Both the position numbers and the translations under genes were made by a program. A model generated the notes under the pieces. The model was not told the DNA's origin. It ran no database searches and saw only the letters and a program-made list of their open reading frames with translations. This document shows, piece by piece, positions 1-6,171 of a stretch of DNA of 13,436 nt; the stretch's first letter is position 1, and every line of letters starts with the position of its first letter. Source of the DNA: an uncultured Oscillospiraceae bacterium (GTDB lineage Bacteria > Bacillota > Clostridia > Oscillospirales > Oscillospiraceae); NCBI GenBank assembly GCA_910587205.1, contig CAJULZ010000083.1:1-13436 (forward strand), written 5' to 3'.

Positions 1-71
1 ACAACATGGTCACCGTGGCCGAGGTGGAGAAGCTGGCCGGCGGGGATGGCTCCGGAAGAATCCAGCGATAA
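1..71 (+). CDS. 3' end of an unidentified gene
   Basis: An open frame enters from the left edge and stops with TAA at 69-71. The visible tail reads NMVTVAEVEKLAGGDGSGRI and then QR. An internal ATG lies at 6-8, but no ribosome binding site can be judged because the upstream sequence is missing. The GC-rich codons match the recombinase genes more than the following lower-GC stretch. I do not recognise the family. It could be the last gene before an insertion boundary or a gene of the same element. It is too short to say more. Confidence 0.35.
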   Translation, partial: NMVTVAEVEKLAGGDGSGRIQR

Positions 72-118
72 TCTACCGAATATTCATAGTCCGATGTTCT
101 GAATGATGCACCATGGCG

Positions 119-361
119 TTACGTTGGATTGATGATGTGATCCGGTCGCAAGGCCACGGGCCAGGGCAATGTGCATCTTGCCTTGACTGAGTCAGAGAGA
201 TAGAAAGTCCCACTGTCCCCACCACCGACCAACACGAAATATGTGTTGTTGATTGATGTAGTTCGAGTTGCAACCTGGAAGCTTTGCTTGCCAGCGTTGC
301 CGTCATCAGGTGCGAAAACACTCAGAGATAGCTGCCAGAAGTTAATATCCTTCCGAGACAT
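119..361 (-). pseudogene. Possible C-terminal remnant of a foreign protein
   Basis: On the minus strand an open frame begins at an ATG (361-359) with residues MSRKDINFWQLSLS and ends ALRPDHIINPT before TAA (121-119). Its composition (Asn, Phe, Tyr, Thr, Gly) looks protein-like rather than like a GC-rich shadow frame. There is no ribosome binding site upstream, and the frame runs back open through the 361-395 hairpin. The Tyr/Gly-rich segment ending near ALRP vaguely recalls C-termini of phage or surface proteins of Firmicutes, but I cannot name a family. It could equally be a chance open frame. Confidence 0.2.
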
Positions 362-403
362 TGGGGCGCAGACTGCAAGGAAGTCTGCGCCCCAAATATT
401 TTC
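361..403 (+). terminator. Strong hairpin, probable terminator
   Basis: A perfect 14-bp inverted repeat (361-374 with 382-395) encloses a 7-base loop. The 3' side is followed by a broken T-rich run (ATATTTTCGACATTTTT). Stem strength and the following T-rich stretch favour a plus-strand intrinsic terminator. The minus-strand side lacks a T run. The gene it would serve is not obvious. Confidence 0.5.
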
Positions 404-728
404 GACATTTTTCCCCATGATCCGATACAAAGCCCCACCGGGTAATGGGGAAAGGTGCCGAACCCAACCGCCCTGCTGCCGCGGGCCCCCGGCTTCTGAA
501 GTCAAGGTTTTCCAAGATTTCAGAAGAACAGGAGGTCTGCCCCATGCGGCAGCTTTACATAAGAGGACTCAGGCGTAGTGTCAACGATGGTGTCCCTGCG
601 AAACCCAGCTACATCAGCCATATTTGTGCAAACCGCTCAATCTGCATCTGGATTTTATTGCAAAACGCCGAATTTATAGGACCAGGTGAAAAACTTTTTT
701 TAATACGAAGTGCCGCTTCAGGTTTAAC

Positions 729-737
729 TGTTATACT
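729..737 (+). promoter_or_regulatory. Extended -10 promoter for the HTH gene
   Basis: TGT-TATACT (729-737) forms an extended -10 element, with transcription expected to start near 744, about 30 bases before the HTH start codon. No good -35 hexamer lies 16-18 bases upstream (709-714 is AGTGCC), as is usual for extended -10 promoters. Its position inside the 544-777 open frame argues that this frame is not a gene. Confidence 0.45.
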
Positions 738-773
738 CCCGAACATGGATCGGATGGTGGGAGGCGAGCTCGA

Positions 774-1106
774 ATGAATCTGTTTGAGCACCGCAATGCC
801 ATTATGAACATCCTGTGCAGGGAAGGCCGCGTCACCGCGGCAAGCCTTGCCAGGACGTTTGGCGTCTCCGAGCGCACCATCTACAGCGATATCACAGCCC
901 TCTCCCTTGAGCAGCCGATCCAAACTGTCCGAGGCCGCTATGGCGGCGGCGTAGAGCTGGCGGACTGGTTTCAGCCCAGCGCCCATACGCTGTCCCCCAG
1001 GCAGGAAGAACTGCTCCAACGATTGAAACCGACCCTGGCGGGCAACGATTTGATCGTGCTGAACAGTATCCTCGTGCAGTTTTTCCCTTTGCGCGGATGC
1101 CGGTAG
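774..1106 (+). CDS. Small HTH_11/DeoR-type transcriptional regulator
   Basis: This 110-residue protein has an N-terminal winged helix-turn-helix of the HTH_11/DeoR type, roughly residues 5-60. It reads REGRVTAASLARTFGVSERT, followed by a recognition-helix region (IYSDITAL) and a wing with RGRYGGGVEL. The remaining 45 residues are a short tail with no sensor domain, so it is probably a DNA-binding-only regulator. The ATG at 774 is preceded by GGGAGG at 759-764 with good spacing. Similar small regulators are common in clostridial integrative elements, where they likely control element genes; that role is inference here. The stop codon lies at the foot of a small hairpin (1095-1112). The last residues (FFPLRGCR) look less regular than the rest, so a slightly altered C-terminus is possible. 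Confidence 0.75.
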   Translation: MNLFEHRNAIMNILCREGRVTAASLARTFGVSERTIYSDITALSLEQPIQTVRGRYGGGVELADWFQPSAHTLSPRQEELLQRLKPTLAGNDLIVLNSILVQFFPLRGCR

Positions 1107-1570
1107 GCATCCTCCGCACCTTGAAAAACACCGGGCCGCGCCCGGTCATATCCGATCCTGAATACGTTCCCGGCAGGACCCAGCGCCGAGGGAGGGTGCG
1201 CCAAGACCACCTGTGGGCAATACCCGTGCCCATCAAAGACGGCCAAATAAGGCGGTGAGCGGTACCCACCCGTCCAGAAACAGCGGACAAGCTGTTTCGC
1301 AATGACCTCGTCAGCACACAATGATACTCCCGCCTGCGGGCGGCTCGGAGCGATCCTCGCGGGGTGGAACTCCCATGTGCGGCCCAGCCAGCCGCGGTTC
1401 AGGCAATCGCCCTCGCCTGGGGAAGTAGTGTCGAATACAGGCAGACAAAGGACAGGAATACAACGTCCTTTGAAATTCTTGAAAACAGATGCCACGGGGA
1501 TCGTCCGCCCTTTGGACGATCCCCGTTTTTGTGTTTTCAAGCATCAAACTGTACGAAGGAGAGCTGCGCC
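1107..1570. other. Structured intergenic region, no confident gene
   Basis: This gap of about 460 bases lies between the regulator and the 51-residue gene. It shows a run of short perfect inverted repeats: 1095-1101 with 1106-1112, 1131-1137 with 1141-1147, 1214-1219 with 1227-1232, 1277-1284 with 1291-1298, and 1379-1383 with 1391-1395. It ends in the nested hairpin of 1478-1541. Open frames exist on both strands, including a long minus-strand one (1540-971), but none has a ribosome binding site and several overlap the terminator. It may be a structured RNA, a long regulatory leader or decayed coding DNA. Confidence 0.5.
1478..1541 (+). terminator. Nested hairpin terminator or attenuator
   Basis: A perfect 13-bp stem (1494-1506 with 1514-1526) encloses a 7-base loop and is followed by TTTTTGTGTTTT, a classic intrinsic terminator. 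It sits inside a second perfect 10-bp inverted repeat (1478-1487 with 1532-1541), giving a two-level structure. It ends 30 bases before the start codon of the 51-residue gene, so it could work as an attenuator of that gene as well as a terminator of upstream transcription. Confidence 0.8.
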
Positions 1571-1726
1571 ATGTCCAAAACCGAACTCACCGATAACCTC
1601 ACCTTTGCCGCCGCCGTGCGGATGCTGGCCCAACTGGCGGCGCAGGGCTTCCTCTCCGCTGAGGAACAGGCCCGCACCCGTCAGGAGCTGGAGCGGAAGC
1701 TCCGGCCCATCCTGATCCTGCCCTGA
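1571..1726 (+). CDS. 51-residue SHOCT-like protein
   Basis: The ATG at 1571 follows AAGGAG (1556-1561) at ideal spacing. The protein ends in a short helical segment, MLAQLAAQGFLSAEEQARTR followed by QELERKLRP, which fits the SHOCT pattern (hydrophobic helix, G-[FI]-[LI]-[ST]-x-E-E, then a second basic helix). SHOCT segments are thought to mediate oligomerisation or nucleic-acid contacts. The N-terminal 15 residues have no domain. The gene is directly upstream of the recombinase cluster and bracketed by two terminators, so it may be transcribed as its own short unit. A role in controlling recombination is inferred from position only. Confidence 0.75.
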   Translation: MSKTELTDNLTFAAAVRMLAQLAAQGFLSAEEQARTRQELERKLRPILILP

Positions 1727-1730
1727 TTTT

Positions 1731-1766
1731 GGGGCTGTAAACTGCCCAGTTTCGGGCCCCGTTTTT
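1731..1766 (+). terminator. Terminator after the SHOCT-like gene
   Basis: An outer GGGGC/GCCCC stem (1731-1735 with 1756-1760) and an inner AAACT/AGTTT stem (1739-1743 with 1748-1752) are separated by small internal loops. GTTTTT (1761-1766) follows. It lies 5 bases after the stop codon and about 70 bases before the first recombinase, which implies a separate promoter or read-through for the recombinases. I could not identify a convincing promoter in 1767-1836. Confidence 0.65.
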
Positions 1767-1836
1767 CATTACTTATCGTGAATGGCTTTATGCCAGGTGT
1801 TGTGGTATTGTCGTTGCTGAAAGGAGGAAGCCGCCC

Positions 1837-3396
1837 ATGGCAAACCAAGCAAACGCCCCAAAGGTCACCGTCATCGACCCCGCCGCCCCGGAAAAAGCGA
1901 AGCTGCGGGTAGCGGCCTACGCCCGGGTCAGCAGCGACTCCGCAGACCAGCTCAATTCCTATCTGGCCCAGGTGGACTACTACACCCGCCACATCGGGGA
2001 AAACCCGGACTGGGAGCTGGCCGACATCTATGCCGATGAGGGCATTTCCGGGCTGGACACCCGGAAGCGGGACGAGTTCAACCGGATGCTGGCGGACTGC
2101 CGCGCCGGGAAGATCGACCGCATCCTGGTCAAGTCCATGTCCCGCTTCGCCCGCAACACCAGGGACAGCCTGCGCTTCATGCGGGAGCTAATGCGGCTGG
2201 GGGTCACCATCCGCTTCGAGAAGGAGAACATCGACACCGGGAAGCTCAGCTCCGAGCAGACGGCCACCATTTATGCCGCCTTCGCCCAGATGGAGTCCAC
2301 CGGCCACTCCAGCAATATGCGGCTCAGCGTCCGGATGCGGATGGAGAAGGGGATCTTCACCCCCTCCTCCATGCCTTACGGCTACCGGCTGAACGGGCTG
2401 GAGCCGGAGATCGTTCCCGAGGAGGCCGGGGTAGTGCGCCAGATCTTCGCATTGGCGCTCCAGGGCCAGGGCCACACGGACATCACCAAGTGGCTGAATG
2501 GATCAGGTATTAACCGGGGCCATGGCCGGGAGCGGTGGCACTGCTCCATGGTCAGCTACATCCTATCCAACCGCTTCTACACCGGCGATTCGGACTGGCA
2601 AAAGACCTGCGCCACGGACACGCTGCCCATCCAGCAGGTGAAAAACCGGGGGCAGAAGCCCCGGTACCATGTGGAGGACGACCATCCTGGGATCATTGAC
2701 AGGGAGGACTTCCAGCGGGTGCAGGAGCTGATCGCGGCCCGGAAGGAGCGGTTCTACCGGGGTTCCACACCGTCCGACTCGGCTTTCACCGGACACATCT
2801 TCTGCGGGCACTGCGGCTGTATCTGCCGTAAGAAGGTGACACGGGGGGTAATCCACTGGGTCTGCAACCGCCATAATGACAGCAAAGACCTGTGCCCCAT
2901 CCCCCAGATCCCCGAAGCAGCCCTCACCGCCGCCACCCTGCGCCTGCACAACAAGCTGGCGCTCCACGCCGCTGAACTTCTCCAGCCCCTGCTGGATCAG
3001 CTTCGGGACATCCGGGAGCAGAAGCTGCGCTCCAACTCCAAGCTCTCCGACATCGACAAAGAAATAGCCAACATTTCAGGGCAGAATCTGGTGCTCACCC
3101 GGCTGAACAGCAAGGGGTGCATCGATCCTGCCCTTGCCGTATCCCAGGCGGACGAGCTGGGTTGCAGGTTCCGTGACCTGCGCCGCCTGCGCCGGAAGGT
3201 GCTGGCGGCCGCCGATGGGGACGAGCAGATCCAGTCCACCGAAGCCTTGCTGGACTACCTGGAGGGCGCCCCATGGCAGACCGAGGTCACCCCAGACTTG
3301 TTTGAGAACCTGGTGGAACGAGTCACGGTGGTGTCGGCGGAGGTCGTGAAATTCCGGCTCCCCAACGGGCTGGAGCTGGCGGAAGGGCTGGTGTAG
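1837..3396 (+). CDS. Large serine recombinase, full length
   Basis: This 519-residue site-specific recombinase has the order expected for the large serine family. The catalytic resolvase domain (about 24-165) has YARVSS with likely nucleophile Ser32, and SMSRFARNT carries the catalytic arginines. The recombinase DNA-binding domain starts near PYGYR (about 178). The zinc ribbon has Cys323, Cys326, Cys343 and Cys353. A predicted coiled-coil region follows (about 380-450), and the C-terminus is VVKFRLPNGLELAEG. Such enzymes join attP and attB through a covalent 5'-phosphoserine intermediate. The ATG at 1837 has an AAAGGAGG site upstream. The gene ends in TAG three bases before the next start, which is in the same frame. 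All expected catalytic features seem present, so it is probably active. Confidence 0.92.
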   Translation: MANQANAPKVTVIDPAAPEKAKLRVAAYARVSSDSADQLNSYLAQVDYYTRHIGENPDWELADIYADEGISGLDTRKRDEFNRMLADCRAGKIDRILVKSMSRFARNTRDSLRFMRELMRLGVTIRFEKENIDTGKLSSEQTATIYAAFAQMESTGHSSNMRLSVRMRMEKGIFTPSSMPYGYRLNGLEPEIVPEEAGVVRQIFALALQGQGHTDITKWLNGSGINRGHGRERWHCSMVSYILSNRFYTGDSDWQKTCATDTLPIQQVKNRGQKPRYHVEDDHPGIIDREDFQRVQELIAARKERFYRGSTPSDSAFTGHIFCGHCGCICRKKVTRGVIHWVCNRHNDSKDLCPIPQIPEAALTAATLRLHNKLALHAAELLQPLLDQLRDIREQKLRSNSKLSDIDKEIANISGQNLVLTRLNSKGCIDPALAVSQADELGCRFRDLRRLRRKVLAAADGDEQIQSTEALLDYLEGAPWQTEVTPDLFENLVERVTVVSAEVVKFRLPNGLELAEGLV

Positions 3397-3399
3397 CAG

Positions 3400-4266
3400 A
3401 TGGCATGGCAGAGAAAGATCCCCTTCGGCTATGAAATCAGGGGCGGGCAGATCCAGCCCCACCCCCAGGAGGCGGACGCGGTGCGGTACATCTTCGGGCA
3501 GTACCTGGCCGGAGCCTCCCTCCTGGCCGTCGCGGAGGATATGACCCGGCAGGGTCTCCGCTACCACCAGCACACTCCGGAATGGAACAAAAGCATGGTG
3601 AAGCGCATCCTGGAAAACACCAAGTACACTGGTGCGGATGGTTACCCCCATCTGGTGTCCGATGAGGACTTCGCCGCCGCCCAAAGCCAGCGGGCGGCGC
3701 GCAACACCTATGCCCCGCTCCCCGCCGGGATCCGGCCCATCAGCGGCATGGTCGTCTGCGCCCGGTGCGGCGGCAGGATGGCACGGGGCACCCGCTCCCA
3801 TGGCCGTGTCCACTGGAAATGCCATGACGCAGGCTGCGGGCAGAGCATCTCCCTCAGCGATGAGGCCCTGGCCGGACTGGTGGACGGACGGCTCCGGGAG
3901 CTGGCGCGGGCGCCCCACCTGCTCACTGCCCCCGAACCCCAGCGGGCCGGGTTGGACATGGACGCCGTCCGGCTCCAGAACGAGCTGACCATAGCCCTGA
4001 ACCGGGGCGGCGAAAACCCCGCGTACATCAAAACCCTGGCCCTGGCCGCCGCAGCCCAGCGGTACAGCCAGCTTCCAGATCCCACCCCCGTCCATGATCT
4101 GGAGCAGCTCCGGGCGCGGCTGGAGGAAAGTCCCGCTAATGCCGATACCCTGTCCACCCTGTTGGACACAGCGGTGCGGGCCGTCCGGCTGGCCCCGGAC
4201 AAAACCGTGGATTTGGAGCTGGTCAACGGCCAGCTCATCACAGAGACGAAGGAGGAAAGCGCATGA
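3400..4266 (+). CDS. Recombinase-like protein lacking the catalytic domain
   Basis: This 288-residue protein starts almost exactly where the DNA-binding recombinase domain of a large serine recombinase would start (IPFGYEI at residues 7-13). Recombinase-domain features follow: EADAVRYIFGQYL, and WNKSMVKRILENTKYTG. A zinc ribbon follows with Cys120, Cys123, Cys141 and Cys146, then a helical C-terminal region ending DKTVDLELVNGQLI. There is no resolvase catalytic domain and no YxRVS motif, so it cannot cut DNA itself. It may act as an accessory DNA-binding partner or directionality factor for its neighbours (inference). Its ATG is only 3 bases after the first recombinase's stop, with GGAAGG rather far upstream (3381), so translational coupling is likely. 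It overlaps the third recombinase by 4 bases. Confidence 0.85.
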   Translation: MAWQRKIPFGYEIRGGQIQPHPQEADAVRYIFGQYLAGASLLAVAEDMTRQGLRYHQHTPEWNKSMVKRILENTKYTGADGYPHLVSDEDFAAAQSQRAARNTYAPLPAGIRPISGMVVCARCGGRMARGTRSHGRVHWKCHDAGCGQSISLSDEALAGLVDGRLRELARAPHLLTAPEPQRAGLDMDAVRLQNELTIALNRGGENPAYIKTLALAAAAQRYSQLPDPTPVHDLEQLRARLEESPANADTLSTLLDTAVRAVRLAPDKTVDLELVNGQLITETKEESA

Positions 4267-5911
4267 ACGCTGCGGTAAAGGCCCCCAAAAAAGTCACCGT
4301 CACCCCGGCAGACCCCAAATATACGCAAAAAGACATCCGCAAGCAGCACCTCCGGGTGGCCCCCTACTGCCGGGTGTCCACCGGCAGCGAGGAGCAGCAG
4401 ACCAGCTTCACCGCCCAGATGGAGTATTACACCCAGCGCATCGCCGACACTGAGGGCTGGACGATGGTACGGCTGTACGCCGATGAGGGGATCACGGGCA
4501 CCTCCACCAAAAAGCGCACCCAGTTCAACAAGATGATCCGGGACGCGGAAAAGGGCAAGATCGACCTGGTGATCACCAAATCCGTCTCCCGCTTCTGCCG
4601 CAACACCCTGGACGGGCTGGAGTACATCCGCAGGCTGAAAAAATGCGGCGTGGGGGTGTATTTCGAGAAGGAAAACACAAACACCCTCTATATGCCCAAC
4701 GAGATGATCCTCACCTTCCTGATGAGCCAGGCCCAGGCGGAGAGCGAGTCCATGTCCACCAACATCCAGTGGGGCCACCGCGCCCGGTTCAAGCAAGGCA
4801 TCGTCCACTACAACTTCAGCAATTTCCTGGGCTACCGCAAGGGCCCGGACGGGGAGCCGGAGATTGATGAGGAGGAGGCCCCCACCGTCCGGCGCATCTT
4901 CGCCCGGTACCTGATGGGCCAGAGCGTGGGCCAGATCTGCCGCGACCTCACGGCGGACGGCTGCAAGACTGCCCGGGGCGGCACCCAGTGGAGCGACCAC
5001 ACGGTGCGGCACATCCTGCAAAACGAGAAATACATGGGCGATGCCATCCTCCAGAAAACCTTCACCCTGGACTTGTTCAGCCGCCAGCAGGTAAAGAACG
5101 AGGGGCAGCTCCCCAAATATTACGTGGAAAATGCCCACGTGCCCATCATCGATAGGGACACCTTCCAGAAGGTGCAGGAGGAGATGGCGCGGCGCTCCAG
5201 CCTGCGGAAAACTTCGGACAAGACCAAGACCGAGCAGGGCAAATACAGCGGAAAATACGCCCTGGGCGGGCTGCTGGTGTGCGGGGAATGCGGCAGCCCA
5301 TACCGGCGGGTGACCTATATGCCCCATGGCAAAAAGCGGTACGTCTGGCGGTGCATCAACCGGCTGGAGCATGGCAAAAAGATCTGCAAATGCGCCCCCA
5401 CCCTGGAGGAGCCGGACATCCACGCCGCCGTCACCGTCGCCATGAACGAGCTGTTCCGGCAGCAGACGGCGCGGCAGGCGCTGGCGGACTGCATCGCCGC
5501 CGCCCTGGCGGGCGCGGGGGACGACACCTCCCTGCCCGCTGTGGAGGCCAAGCTGAGGGCGCTCCAGGAGGAGCAGATGCGGCTGTTCCGTCTGGCGGCG
5601 GAGGCGGGGCCGAGAACACCGAGTACGATGACAGGATCACGGAGGTGACCGCCGCAATGTCTGCCCTGCTGGCCCGGGAGGGTGAACTGGAGCGGGAGGG
5701 CCACACCGATACTGAATGTGACAGCCGGGTGCGAACCATCACCGGCAGGCTGGAGGCCGCGGACAGCTCCATTGGGGAGTTCCAGGACGACACGGTACGG
5801 CAGCTCGTCAGCAGCATCCGGGTGCTGGACCGGGAACGGCTGTCCATCCGCTTCAAGGACGGGACGGAGATCGAGCAGGTTATCGAATGTGTGGGGAGGG
5901 CCAGCGCGTGA
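4263..5911 (+). CDS. Large serine recombinase, full length but frameshifted
   Basis: The catalytic domain has YCRVST with likely nucleophile Ser39, and KSVSRFCRNT. The recombinase domain (about 190-290) includes FLGYRKG and a zinc ribbon with Cys340, Cys343, Cys364 and Cys375 or Cys377. Read straight, the frame stops at 5648 with an untypical tail (GPRTPSTMTGSRR). The -1 frame from about 5609 continues AENTEYDDRITEV to LSIRFKDGTEIEQ and stops at 5911, giving the usual family end and a total of about 550 residues. One base seems lost in the GGGG run at 5606-5609, either a real mutation or a consensus error. The ATG overlaps the previous stop (ATGA) and has GGAGG upstream. Even the short version keeps the catalytic, DNA-binding and zinc parts, but loses most of the C-terminal helical region. 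Confidence 0.88.
5604..5612 (+). other. Frameshift site in the third recombinase
   Basis: In the reading frame set by the ATG at 4263 the codons here are GCG GGG CCG. The frame that encodes the family-like C-terminus reads GCC from 5609. One extra G in the 5606-5609 run would restore a single open frame of about 550 codons. The bases are not a classical X-XXY-YYZ slippery heptamer, so programmed frameshifting is less likely than an indel. Confidence 0.75.
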
Positions 5912-5972
5912 GCGTATATGAAAAACAGGATGCGCTCTGACCTGCGGCAAAGTCCGGCAGATGAAGCAAAAT

Positions 5973-6001
5973 GCGGGGTTCCTCCAATGGAGGGATCCCG
6001 C
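5973..6001 (+). terminator. Hairpin after the recombinase cluster
   Basis: An imperfect stem of about 13 bp, including two G-T wobble pairs, runs from 5973-5985 to 5989-6001 around a 3-base loop. It lies about 60 bases after the end of the third recombinase. The T tract after it is weak (TTCCC), so termination on the plus strand is plausible but not certain. It could instead be part of the element end. Confidence 0.4.
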
Positions 6002-6018
6002 TTCCCGTAGACAGAAGG

Positions 6019-6046
6019 AGAGCCGGGGCGTCGCCGCCCCGGCTCT
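6019..6046. terminator. Second strong hairpin between recombinases and MFS gene
   Basis: A perfect 12-bp GC-rich stem (6019-6030 with 6035-6046) has a 4-base loop. No run of T follows on either strand. It lies between two convergent genes, the recombinase cluster on the plus strand and the MFS gene on the minus strand, and with the 5973-6001 hairpin is the best candidate for transcription termination here. Confidence 0.4.
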
Positions 6047-6171
6047 TGAAGATGGAGGATAGAATGAAAAAGAAAGAGCATCTCTTGCAAGTGTTAGCAT
6101 AGCGGGATTTCATTACGGAAGTTCGAGGGGAAATGTTACAAAAGTAATAAATCCTTCGGCGGCCCCCGTTT

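Larger units (their letters stand above)
72..543. other. Lower-GC stretch without a convincing gene
   Basis: This interval has a visibly lower GC content than the genes on either side. It contains one strong hairpin (361-395), a weaker inverted repeat (493-500 with 519-526) and a minus-strand open frame (119-361) that may be a gene remnant. No plus-strand frame has both a start and a ribosome binding site. The change in composition is consistent with inserted or decaying DNA to the left of the recombinase module. Confidence 0.5.
774..5911 (+). mobile_element. Recombinase end of an integrative element
   Basis: The regulator, SHOCT-like gene and three tandem serine-recombinase-family genes form a typical terminal module of clostridial integrative or conjugative elements. 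Tn4451/TnpX-type and SCC ccr-type large serine recombinases are known relatives in mechanism. No relaxase, coupling ATPase or cargo gene is seen, so either the rest lies to the left of the window or the element is reduced. The genes downstream of 6172 look chromosomal. The given ends are those of the gene cluster; the true boundaries and attachment sites were not found. Confidence 0.6.

Noticed and set aside
544..777. Plus-strand open frame with AGGAGG upstream, overlapping the HTH start by ATGA
   Set aside because: Its spacing and ribosome binding site look good, but it spans an extended -10 promoter and AT-rich promoter-like sequence, and the product resembles no family. Probably a chance frame.
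1190..1460. Possible group II intron beginning with GTGCG
   Set aside because: No domain V-like hairpin, no intron-encoded reverse transcriptase and no clear end; one short 5' match is not enough.
971..1540. Long minus-strand open frame across the intergenic region and the HTH 3' end
   Set aside because: It lacks a ribosome binding site, begins inside the 1478-1541 terminator and overlaps the HTH gene antisense. Long open frames are common in GC-rich DNA.
3708..5423. 571-codon minus-strand open frame opposite the recombinases
   Set aside because: It is antisense to two well-supported recombinase genes with clear catalytic and zinc motifs, and has no recognisable domain.
5604..5612. Programmed -1 frameshift in the third recombinase
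   Set aside because: The bases around GGGG do not form a classical slippery heptamer, since the P-site codon would mispair after slipping. An indel or consensus error is simpler.
5919..6011. 30-residue open frame after the third recombinase (starts MKNRMRSDL)
   Set aside because: No ribosome binding site, and its 3' half is made of the arms of the 5973-6001 hairpin.
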